The translations under genes and the position numbers were made by a program. Positions 1 to 6,600 of a DNA stretch of 7,376 nucleotides are shown piece by piece. The DNA comes from Methanothrix sp. GTDB taxonomy: Archaea; Halobacteriota; Methanosarcinia; Methanotrichales; Methanotrichaceae. The notes under the pieces are model-generated. The model was not told the DNA's origin, made no database searches, and saw only the letters and a list, made by a program, of their open reading frames with translations. Every line of letters begins with the position of its first letter. Position 1 is the stretch's first letter. The DNA lies in the NCBI GenBank assembly GCA_012798025.1, contig JAAZNX010000045.1, positions 1 through 7,376 on the forward strand. Reading direction: 5' to 3'.

Positions 1-76
1 GTCTACTTACAAGGTACAGGATCATTAGATTGATTAGCGTTATTCGCTTGATGGAGGGATTGATCTGAAGAAGGCT
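1..76 (+). other. Upstream region of the lipoprotein gene, possible 3' end of another gene
   Basis: One plus-strand frame is open from position 3 to a TGA at 66-68 and ends in the residues LMEGLI. It could be the last 21 codons of a gene lying to the left, but an open stretch this short is expected by chance in fairly AT-rich DNA. A small inverted repeat, AGCG (36-39) and CGCT (45-48), has a TTATT loop. A Shine-Dalgarno-like GGAGGG lies at 53-58. I see no clear TATA box. The other two plus-strand frames are closed early, by stops at 26-28 and 31-33. Confidence 0.3.
53..58 (+). promoter_or_regulatory. Ribosome binding site that questions the start of the lipoprotein gene
   Basis: GGAGGG is a strong Shine-Dalgarno match. 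It ends 18 nt before the ATG at 77, too far for normal initiation, but only 6 nt before an in-frame CTG at 65. Starting at 65 would add four residues (M/L-K-K-A) and supply the basic n-region that the signal peptide otherwise lacks. It may instead serve the short overlapping frame that ends at 68. Confidence 0.4.
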
Positions 77-1009
77 ATGCTAGCAATATCGATAGCTATA
101 GTTTCAGTTGCACTTATAGGTTGTTCTGCAGCTACTTATTGGGCGACAGACTACAGAGAGAGAAATACCACGTTTGATTTTGAACAGAGTGTCCAGGGCA
201 ACGGCTATTTCATGACGTATATGTATGCTAAGGCAGGAAATGTAGCTTTTAAGAACTATGGTCATGGCAGCGGCTCCATAAACAATGAGGCAATTCTGAC
301 CTACCAGAGCCTGAATCGCACGACTCATAATATGTATTCAGACTACAACGATTACGATTTGAACTGCATCCAGTTCAAAGAAGATAACGCCATGGTCTAT
401 GCACCTATGAGGATTGCAGTTGGAACCGGCTATTATGCAGCGAACCCGCTGGATTACAGCTCACTGCTCAAGGAGAAGACCTGGATAAAGAACTATCGCG
501 CAGGCACAAGCATGCATCATGAGGTGGAGTATGCTCATGCCCTTGACAAAGAGCTGGAGATAACCGTCAAGGAGCTTCTCAATCACACATATGATCCAGA
601 GCTGGTGGGCGTTGGCTTCACTCAGATGAAGATCTATGAAGATGTGACCGATGGCAAGGCCCATATCGGAGTCCTGCAGGCAGCAAACGACTGGACCAGT
701 CAGCAACCATTCACCGACTTGACCACGCTAAGCAGCACAACAGGAGGCATGTTGACCACCGCCTGGAAGAAGCCCAGCATCGAGATCGATGAGGACTACT
801 GGGGTACCTACCACATTGAAAAGAACATGACACTCGAGGTGCCTTACCATTCGAAGCAAACTTCAGACGACTGGCTGCCCTGCTGCTTCGGCGGCTTCAG
901 CGATATGACCACATGGGACAAAAAGGCCTTCAAGTCTGCCAAGGGCATCTTCGACTGCACATGCTTCAAGGCGCCCACTCAGGCACAGTTCCCAAGGGTC
1001 TATCAGTAA
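77..1009 (+). CDS. Predicted exported lipoprotein of unknown function
   Basis: I do not recognise a family; the role is unknown. The 310-residue product begins with a hydrophobic segment (residues 2-15) ending in a lipobox-like L-I-G-C, so Cys16 could be lipidated and the rest displayed outside the membrane. There is no later membrane segment. Four N-glycosylation sequons (N30, N80, N169, N250) and many Tyr, Trp, Thr and Asn residues fit a surface protein. Other cysteines are C97 and a C-terminal cluster, C269-C270 and C294-x-C296, which could form disulfides or bind metal. As written, the ATG start gives a signal peptide without basic residues. An in-frame CTG at 65, 6 nt after GGAGGG, would restore a Lys-Lys n-region and is a plausible true start. 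A terminator-like hairpin follows 9 nt after the stop. That it is a real gene is well supported by length and composition; its export is an inference from the N-terminus. Confidence 0.72.
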   Translation: MLAISIAIVSVALIGCSAATYWATDYRERNTTFDFEQSVQGNGYFMTYMYAKAGNVAFKNYGHGSGSINNEAILTYQSLNRTTHNMYSDYNDYDLNCIQFKEDNAMVYAPMRIAVGTGYYAANPLDYSSLLKEKTWIKNYRAGTSMHHEVEYAHALDKELEITVKELLNHTYDPELVGVGFTQMKIYEDVTDGKAHIGVLQAANDWTSQQPFTDLTTLSSTTGGMLTTAWKKPSIEIDEDYWGTYHIEKNMTLEVPYHSKQTSDDWLPCCFGGFSDMTTWDKKAFKSAKGIFDCTCFKAPTQAQFPRVYQ

Positions 1010-1018
1010 ACAAGCAAT

Positions 1019-1051
1019 GGGGATAATATCCCCCTTCTTTTCTCTATTTTT
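1019..1051 (+). terminator. Hairpin plus U-rich tract after the lipoprotein gene
   Basis: GGGGAT (1019-1024) and ATCCCC (1028-1033) form a 6-bp stem with a 3-nt loop. An 18-nt pyrimidine-rich run ending in five T (1034-1051) follows. It begins 9 nt after the TAA of the lipoprotein gene. Archaeal RNA polymerase terminates mainly at U-rich tracts, so the tract alone could suffice. The run ends directly at the mptE start codon, so termination would have to be complete before that gene, or partial with read-through. Confidence 0.5.
1022..1029 (+). promoter_or_regulatory. Possible TATA box for a leaderless mptE transcript
   Basis: GATAATAT is centred about 26 nt upstream of the mptE ATG at 1052, the usual archaeal distance from TATA box to transcription start. 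mptE has no Shine-Dalgarno sequence, and the 18 nt before its ATG are pyrimidines plus one A. A leaderless mRNA starting at or next to the ATG would explain both facts. The same bases lie inside the terminator-like hairpin, so the site may serve two purposes. This is based on spacing only. Confidence 0.35.
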
Positions 1052-1696
1052 ATGCAATTTGCGAACTGGGAGCCGATTTACCTGGAAATTCTTGAGGACT
1101 TTGGCTTCTCTCTTGCCAGTGATGAAAAAGCTGCAGAGCTTTTGCAGAGCCTCCTGTACGGCAGAGGGCAGTGCGTGCCTATGGCAAGGGCGAAGATACG
1201 CGGCAGAGTCGCAATTGTATGCGGAAATGCGCCTGGACTGGAGAGTGATCTGGAAGGACTGCAGATCAAAGATGCAGCCTTCGTGGCCGCAGACGGTGCC
1301 ACAGGCGTTTTATTGAAAAAAGGAATTGTGCCAGAGATCGTGGTCACGGACCTGGATGGCCCTTTTGAGGCCATCTTAGAAGCAAACCAAAGGGGCTCAA
1401 TTGTTGTTGTGCATGCTCATGGAGACAACCTGGACGCCTTAAAAAGGTGTGTGCCGCAGTTGAATAACATAATAGGCACAGTCCAGTGCAGACCGCCAGA
1501 GGGATTGTATAACTTTGGCGGCTTCACAGATGGCGATCGATGTGTCTTTCTGGCCAGGGAGCTTGGAGCTGCATTCATACGGCTCGTGGGCTTCGACTTC
1601 GAGGATTTGAGCGTCACGCCGCGAAAAAAGAAAAAGCTGGCTTGGGCTAAAAAGCTGATCGACCTGGCTCTAAGCAGCGCCTACCAGGATGACTGA
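1052..1696 (+). CDS. mptE: 6-hydroxymethyl-7,8-dihydropterin pyrophosphokinase (MptE-like, former DUF115)
   Basis: This enzyme transfers a diphosphate from ATP to 6-hydroxymethyl-7,8-dihydropterin, giving the activated pterin used to build tetrahydromethanopterin or sarcinapterin, the cytoplasmic C1 carriers of methanogens. The N-terminus (NWEPIYLEILEDFGF, residues 5-19) is typical of the archaeal family. The nucleotide-binding core is visible in order: GNAPGLE (58-64), AADGATGVLL (79-88), TDLDG (99-103, with acidic residues suited to metal binding), VHAHGDN (120-126), GFTDGDR (157-163) and LVGFDFED (178-185). A basic patch PRKKKK (190-195) closes the protein. At 214 residues it is near the family's usual size, and the conserved N-terminus supports the ATG at 1052. 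There is no ribosome binding site; see the TATA-like box at 1022. The 3' end overlaps the convergent tmk by 16 bp. Assignment rests on motif pattern and is firm at family level. Confidence 0.88.
   Translation: MQFANWEPIYLEILEDFGFSLASDEKAAELLQSLLYGRGQCVPMARAKIRGRVAIVCGNAPGLESDLEGLQIKDAAFVAADGATGVLLKKGIVPEIVVTDLDGPFEAILEANQRGSIVVVHAHGDNLDALKRCVPQLNNIIGTVQCRPPEGLYNFGGFTDGDRCVFLARELGAAFIRLVGFDFEDLSVTPRKKKKLAWAKKLIDLALSSAYQDD
1624..1635 (-). terminator. U-tract for tmk located inside mptE
   Basis: Read on the minus strand this stretch is TTTTTCTTTTTT, 46-57 nt past the tmk stop codon. A U-rich tract like this is the core signal of archaeal transcription termination. On the plus strand it encodes the Lys-rich stretch near the MptE C-terminus. 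No non-coding space follows tmk, so if its transcription ends near the gene it must do so inside mptE. The role is inferred. Confidence 0.4.
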
Positions 1697-2331
1697 ACTC
1701 GCTTGAGTATTCTCTTCATAGCCTGTGCTGCTACATCCTGCGCATCCCTGCTTGCATCTATCAATACAAAGCGTCCTGGCTCCAGCGAAGCCAGCTGCCT
1801 GAAGTTTTCGTTTACGCTTCGCAGGAACTCAAGTTGCTCGAACTTCTCCTTCTCCCGGCGGGACAGCATCCTCTTCAGGGCGATGGCCGGGTCCAGGGCA
1901 AAGAACAATGTCAAATCAGGGGTCATATTCCATGGGGCATAAACTCTCCTGATCCACTGAACGGGATCTGGAACTATGCCTTGCAGCGTCACACCCTGAT
2001 AGGCAGCAGTGGAGTCAGCATATCTGTCGGATATGACTATTGCGCCCTCCTCGAGAGACGGGCCGACAAGTCTTGCCAGGTGATCGGCGTGATCTGCCAT
2101 AAAAAGAAATAGCTCTTCCATACGCTTGGACGGAGACGAGCCTGTCCCATCAGGAGTGGATAGCCGCTTCCTTAGAATTTTTCCGGCTTCGCCTCCAGTG
2201 GGCTCAGCAGTCAATATCAGCCTCCGTTCAGGCATGATCCTCTGAAGTTGGGATGATATATGCTTTGCAGCGGTGCTTTTTCCTGAACCGTCTATGCCTT
2301 CAAGGGTTATGAGCAGGCCCTTCACACTCAA
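1681..2331 (-). CDS. tmk: Thymidylate kinase (dTMP kinase)
   Basis: It phosphorylates dTMP to dTDP with ATP, an essential cytoplasmic step towards dTTP. Residues counted from the TTG at 2331: P-loop GIDGSGKST (12-20), TAEPTGG (41-47), ISDRYADST with the DRY motif (DRY at 102-104), AYQG (110-113) and PDLTLFFALD (138-147). A LID-like segment carries R158-R159. The P-loop has no arginine and the LID has two, which resembles the bacterial-type (class II) arrangement and not the human one. The 216-residue length is normal. The start is uncertain: TTG at 2331 gives the longest product, while a GTG two codons inside (2325) gives the family-like beginning M-K-G-L-L-I-T. Neither has a ribosome binding site, and a TATA-like box near 2352 places transcription start at about 2326-2328. 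The last 16 bp overlap mptE. The neighbours are not nucleotide genes, so the context adds nothing. Confidence 0.92.
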   Translation of the reverse strand: MSVKGLLITLEGIDGSGKSTAAKHISSQLQRIMPERRLILTAEPTGGEAGKILRKRLSTPDGTGSSPSKRMEELFLFMADHADHLARLVGPSLEEGAIVISDRYADSTAAYQGVTLQGIVPDPVQWIRRVYAPWNMTPDLTLFFALDPAIALKRMLSRREKEKFEQLEFLRSVNENFRQLASLEPGRFVLIDASRDAQDVAAQAMKRILKRVQSSW

Positions 2332-2348
2332 TGAACTGATATGAAAAG

Positions 2349-2356
2349 ATAATTAA
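2349..2356 (-). promoter_or_regulatory. Probable TATA box of tmk
   Basis: On the minus strand this reads TTAATTAT inside an AT-rich patch. Its centre is about 25-27 nt from 2326-2328, which falls between the TTG (2331) and GTG (2325) candidate starts of tmk. This suggests a leaderless or nearly leaderless mRNA, and slightly favours the GTG. Based on spacing and composition only. Confidence 0.42.
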
Positions 2357-2611
2357 GCTGTCGCCCGATACTAACTCTGGCACATCATCCTGTGGATTTT
2401 TCCGCAAAGTCAGTCCAGTAACCCTCGCAACGGGCGTCTGTACCGCATTTGGGTTGTCTCATGGTCATGGGCAGACAAAATTCGTCAATATCCTACCATA
2501 AGGACCTATCAACGCGGCTTGTAGTCCCCTTCTTGCACCGACATTCACAGCAAAACAACGTCTGAACTCGTGTCGGCCCTCTAAAGGGACATTAATAGAA
2601 CTCCGTTATGT

Positions 2612-2619
2612 TTTATATA
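2612..2619 (+). promoter_or_regulatory. TATA box of ppaC
   Basis: TTTATATA is a near-ideal archaeal TATA element, preceded by one more T at 2611. Transcription would be expected to begin about 2640, leaving a 5' leader of roughly 55-60 nt before the TTG start at 2698. An ATG at 2608 lies upstream of this TATA box and would not be on the mRNA, which argues against it as the start codon. Confidence 0.65.
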
Positions 2620-2685
2620 CCTTTCTCATGTGTGTGGAGACGGCGCCTAGTAAGATTTAAGTTGGAGTTCTACATTAACAATGCT

Positions 2686-2691
2686 GAGGTG
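2686..2691 (+). promoter_or_regulatory. Ribosome binding site of ppaC, fixes the TTG start
   Basis: GAGGTG is a good anti-16S match with 6 nt to the TTG at 2698. Together with the TATA box position and the conserved N-terminus, it selects the TTG over the in-frame ATG at 2608. Confidence 0.7.
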
Positions 2692-2697
2692 CTTCGT

Positions 2698-3633
2698 TTG
2701 ACCGACAAGATCTATGTAGTAGGGCACAAAAGTCCGGATACCGATTCTGTAACCTCCGCAATAACCTATGCTAGACTGAAGAATGCCCTGGGAATGAAGG
2801 AAGCTGTTCCCGCTGTGGCTGGCGACATTAATAACGAGACCAAATTCCTGCTGGATTACTTCAAAGTTCCATATCCAGAGAAGCTCACCGATGCCACTGA
2901 CAAGAAGGTCATCCTCGTAGATCACAATGAGATGGCTCAGGCAGTGGACATGCTCAATATGGAGAATATCATCGAGGTAGTGGACCACCACAAGATCGGC
3001 GGCCTTGCCACAGGCAAACCGATATTCTTCCTCAACGAGCCGGTGGGAGCAACGGGCGGAATTATCGCGAATCTATACGAGCAGAATAATGTACCCATCA
3101 GCAAGGAGATGGCCGGGCTGATGATGGCTGCCATCCTCAGCGACACAGTGCTATTCAAGTCGCCAACATGCACTCCGCGCGACAAGGCGGCTGTGGAGAA
3201 GCTTGCCAAGATCGCAGGCGTGGACCCCATGAAGTTCGGAATGGAGCTGCTCAAGGCCAAGAGCGACATCTCATCGAAGTCAGCAAAGGATATCCTTATG
3301 GGCGACTTCAAGAAGTTCGACTTCTCTGGTACCAAGGCAGGTGTCGGCCAAATCGAGGTCATGGACCTGGCAGATCTTGCTCCCAAGAGAGCGGCAATCC
3401 TGGAGGAGATGAACAAAATGAAGGATGCCGAGAAGCTGGACATGATCGTGCTCATGCTTACCGATGTCATGAAGGAGGCCAGCGATCTTCTATTCGTGGG
3501 CAGCTCAGCAGCAGCAGCAGGCTTTGAGAAGGCATTTGGGGGCAAGATTACCAACAACTCCATATACAAGGAGAAGTGCCTGTCCAGAAAGAAGCAGGTG
3601 ATACCTCCATTAGAGGGTGCTTTCAAGAAGTAA
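2698..3633 (+). CDS. ppaC: Manganese-dependent inorganic pyrophosphatase (family II)
   Basis: This soluble enzyme hydrolyses pyrophosphate to two phosphates, pulling PPi-releasing reactions forward. Residues counted from the TTG at 2698: the DHH domain shows HKSPDTD (metal ligands H10, D14, D16), VDHNE (D75), VVDHHK (H97-H98) and LSDT (D149). These match the family's known ligand set almost position for position. The C-terminal DHHA2 domain ends with SRKKQ (296-300), the basic substrate-binding motif, and VIPPL. There is no CBS/DRTGG insert, so this is the short, unregulated catalytic form. The 311 residues fit the family's usual length of about 305-310. A longer reading from the ATG at 2608 adds 30 unconserved residues and overlaps the promoter, so I reject it. 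A four-GCA run encodes Ala-Ala-Ala-Ala near residue 271. In a Methanothrix-like acetate user, this enzyme would remove PPi made by AMP-forming acetyl-CoA synthetase; that link is inference. Confidence 0.94.
   Translation: MTDKIYVVGHKSPDTDSVTSAITYARLKNALGMKEAVPAVAGDINNETKFLLDYFKVPYPEKLTDATDKKVILVDHNEMAQAVDMLNMENIIEVVDHHKIGGLATGKPIFFLNEPVGATGGIIANLYEQNNVPISKEMAGLMMAAILSDTVLFKSPTCTPRDKAAVEKLAKIAGVDPMKFGMELLKAKSDISSKSAKDILMGDFKKFDFSGTKAGVGQIEVMDLADLAPKRAAILEEMNKMKDAEKLDMIVLMLTDVMKEASDLLFVGSSAAAAGFEKAFGGKITNNSIYKEKCLSRKKQVIPPLEGAFKK
3506..3520 (+). repeat. Short GCA trinucleotide run inside ppaC
   Basis: Four perfect GCA units (3508-3519), flanked by CA and G, encode a four-alanine stretch after Gly-Ser-Ser. 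The segment sits in the C-terminal domain, away from the metal ligands, probably in a surface loop. It is a small slippage-prone tract, not a disruption of the gene. Confidence 0.6.
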
Positions 3634-3642
3634 AGACGCAAA

Positions 3643-3674
3643 AGAAGGTGACAGTAGGCCACCTTCTATATTTT
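3643..3674. terminator. Bidirectional terminator between ppaC and cobN
   Basis: AGAAGGTG (3643-3650) and CACCTTCT (3660-3667) form a perfect 8-bp stem with a 9-nt loop. On the plus strand a T-rich ATATTTT follows (3668-3674). On the minus strand the hairpin runs into CTTCTTTTGCGTCTTT. It lies 9 nt after the ppaC stop and 17 nt after the cobN stop, in the 51-bp gap between the two converging genes. It can therefore stop both transcripts. Confidence 0.7.
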
Positions 3675-3684
3675 CCTGGTGCCT

Positions 3685-6600
3685 TTATTTCACGTCCTCT
3701 TCTATTCTACCTTCGATATCCAGAAAGGCCAACCTCAGCTTCTCCCTTTCCTGCTCTGCAGCTTTCCAGTAGCCGCGTTTCTCAGCCTCCAGCAGTCGCT
3801 TCACCACCTCGGCTGCAGCATATTGGTTGTTCTTGATAAGCTTCTCTTGCATCTCATTGTCGAAGATGTAGCGTTCGGCAATGGCAGACCATATCCAATT
3901 CTCCACTGCATGAGTTGTGGCTGCCAAGCCCAGCATGTTCTCAACCCTGTCGGCCACCTGCTGTGCTCCGTGCAATTCGTGCTCGAGCATGGCGTTCGCC
4001 CAGCGAGGATTGAGCAGCCTGGTCCTCGCACCACGGGTTATGGCATCATTAACATCTTCTGTGCGCACTACCTCCTCAGTGGTATCTGAGATGAGCATCT
4101 TAGGCAAAATTCCACGTTCTTTTTGCACCGCCCTTGCCAGTCCGCCAAAGAACTCGTAGTAGTGATCCAGGTCTATGATCTCGCGGTCAACAGCGTCTCG
4201 GACCTGAGAGACCAGCTCAATCCTTGCCAGGTTGTTTCGGTAAAGGACATCGTTTTTTACAGCATGAAGGTTCTCTGCATAAAGGTGATCCATGGATCTG
4301 ATGAAAACTTCTGCCAGCTCATCTTCCGTCTTCCAGACAGAGTCCTCTACCAGCGGCAGCATTCTCGTGCCATACTCTCCTGCCTTGGGCCCGAAGATCC
4401 GACCATTGGCCATCCGTTGGATCATCTTTTCATCCAAATCTGATGCAATAAGGCTCTCTAGGTTTTTTAGAGAGTGCTTGCGCACGAAGTTCATCTCCAC
4501 AGGCTCATCGAGAGAGGCCACGAGGTTGAAGGCTTGATCCAACATGAGGACGACGTTTGGGAACATATCCCGGAAAAAGCCACAGATGTTCACCAGGCAG
4601 TCAATCCTCGGCCTTCCCAGCTCCTCTAGAGGCACCACATCTAGGCGAGACGACCAGCTGCCATAGTCCCTTACAATGCGAACTCCAATATAGCTGAGAA
4701 TCTGGCCCACAGACTCTCCGCCAGTCTTTGTGGTCTCAAAACCCCAAAGAATAGTTCCTATCGTCTCAGGATATGATCCTTCTCTCTTTAGATATGCTGA
4801 AATTGTATTTTGCGCAATCTCTGCTCCGCGCTCAAAGGCAATCTCCGTGGGAATGCGGCTTGGATCGAACTGCGTCAGATTCCGGCCAGTTGGCAAAATC
4901 TCTGGGTTACGGATTGCGTCCCCTCCTGAGGCAGATTCGATGAAGCCCATCTGCAATCCCTGCAGAAAACTCCTGATCTCGCCATCATTGCCTGAATATT
5001 TCTCAATGAACTGCAGGCCAGAGACTAGGCTCTTCTTCATATCCTCTTTCGCAGCTGATGACAGGCCGCTTGCCTGCAGGGCAGCATCCAGGGACTCATC
5101 CATGCAAATTTGAGCCAGCTTCGAGGCAATTTGGTCAATCTCATCCAGATCGCGGACAAAATCTCTTTTGTTCCTGAGAGCAAGGTCATAATCAATCCCG
5201 CGTTCCTCAGCCAATATGCGGTTCAAAGACTTGCAGCCGTTCCGGTCGTACCTCAGGATGAAAGTCAAGAAGCTCCTCAAATCGGCTTGATCATAGCTCG
5301 CGCCCAGGATATGAAGGCCCTTGGGGATTATTCTGCGTTTCATCTCGTAGAGTTCTTCGCGGATCGCCTCCAAATCCCTGCTTCGCAGGTTAAGTGCGGC
5401 TGCCTTTTGCAAGATCCTCTCTTTGGCCCGTTCTTCTCGCACGGGATCGATCAAACTGGCCTGGCTGTGCTCGTCTATCAAGTCCTCCAGCTCCGCATAG
5501 CCCTCATAGAGGTCTGATGTTGTGTAAGGCGGGGAATTGTAGCCGATTGTGCTTCCATAAAGTCTGCGCTTGGCGATCACCACTTCAGAGGTATTTACGA
5601 CATGGTAGAAGTAGAGATGAGGCAGCGAGCCTATGAGCAGATCAGGAAAGCATTCTTCCGAGAGACCTATCTCCTTTCCCTTAGTGAACTCAGCAAGGCC
5701 ATGCGTCCCCACATGAACAACTGCGTCTGCCTTCCAGAATTTTTCCAGCCAGTGGTAAAACGCAATGTACTGATGATGAGGTGGCCTGGTCTTGTCGTGA
5801 GAGGCTTTTGCCAGGTCTTCTTCGCCAAGAGGCGGTCTTGCTGGCTGGACGCCGATGAAGACATTGCCAAGCTGCACCCCCGGGATCAGGATCTTTTCTT
5901 CTGCTACCATCACCTCTCCGGGAGGCTCACCCCAGGAGTCGACCACATCGCAACGCATGCTCTCGGGAAGAGATGCGAAGAACTGCAGATAGTCCGCGGA
6001 TTTTATGCTGAAGCTGCTCGAAAGAAGTCCCTCCTGGCGGTGCCAGAATCCCGAATTGAAAAGTCCCCTCTCCTGGAAAATTTCATGCAGACCGGTCTTC
6101 GGCAATTCCACGCGATAGCCCTCCTCCTTGAGCTTTTCCAGCAACCTTGAAACGCTCTTGAAGACATCCAGATAGGATGCCACGCCAAGGCTCTCCTCGC
6201 CAGGCGGATAGTTGTAGATGACGACTGCCACGCGCTTTTCAGAATTGTCCTTTTGCTTGAGGCGAATCCAGCCTTTGATGCGCGAAGCAATCCTGCGGAC
6301 GCGTTCCTCGATGGCTGCTACCTCCTGAGCATCTAGGTCGCCAACAGAGACGTCCCGCACACCACAGCAGGGGATGGGCTCAACACAACCATCCAGCTCG
6401 GGCCAGATCACTGCCATGATGGACTCGATGGGTGAAAGACCGGTATCAGACACCCTCCATTCCTCGATCTTCCGGCTGTACATGCATGCAGGCGTGAATA
6501 TCGGCACATTGAGATCGCAAAGAAGTTGTCTGGTCAGACTGGGGTCTCCGCCCAGGGGCCCGCCGTTCAAGCGAAACCAGGTCAGGTTAATCAAAGCATC

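Larger units (their letters stand above)
2332..2697. other. Divergent intergenic region between tmk and ppaC, no recognised gene
   Basis: The left edge (2349-2356) and right edge (2612-2697) hold the divergent promoters. The middle, about 2360-2600, has mixed composition and no gene I recognise. Both strands contain open stretches of roughly 40-50 codons without a convincing start, ribosome binding site or family resemblance. Short inverted repeats are present: GTCTG (2436-2440) with CAGAC (2472-2476), CCGACA (2538-2543) with TGTCGG (2571-2576), and CCCT (2577-2580ish) with AGGG around 2585-2588. These could be a small RNA, regulatory leader structure or decayed gene, or chance. Confidence 0.4.

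Noticed and set aside
1017..1316. 99-codon plus-strand frame overlapping the start of mptE
   Set aside because: It is out of frame with the motif-bearing mptE frame and starts inside the terminator-like hairpin.
2422..2565. Short open stretch on the plus strand, with an ATG at 2461 and TGA near 2563
   Set aside because: About 35 codons, no ribosome binding site, no recognisable family; within chance expectation.
2360..2600. RNase P RNA, SRP RNA, tRNA, C/D-box RNA or TnpB/omega-RNA remnant in the tmk-ppaC gap
   Set aside because: I could not find the conserved RNase P or SRP cores, a tRNA cloverleaf, or a correctly spaced C box and D box; a GATGATG on the minus strand has no CTGA downstream. 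Resemblance to a transposase tail was too vague to claim.
2937..3662. A 241-codon minus-strand open frame across ppaC
   Set aside because: It is antisense to a gene with complete family motifs, and its product is a Ser/Ile/Ala-rich translation typical of a reverse-strand shadow.
5602..6150. A 182-codon plus-strand open frame, and others at 4730-5113 and 5110-5517
   Set aside because: All lie opposite the continuous cobN frame, which shows conserved motifs throughout; they have no domain pattern of their own.
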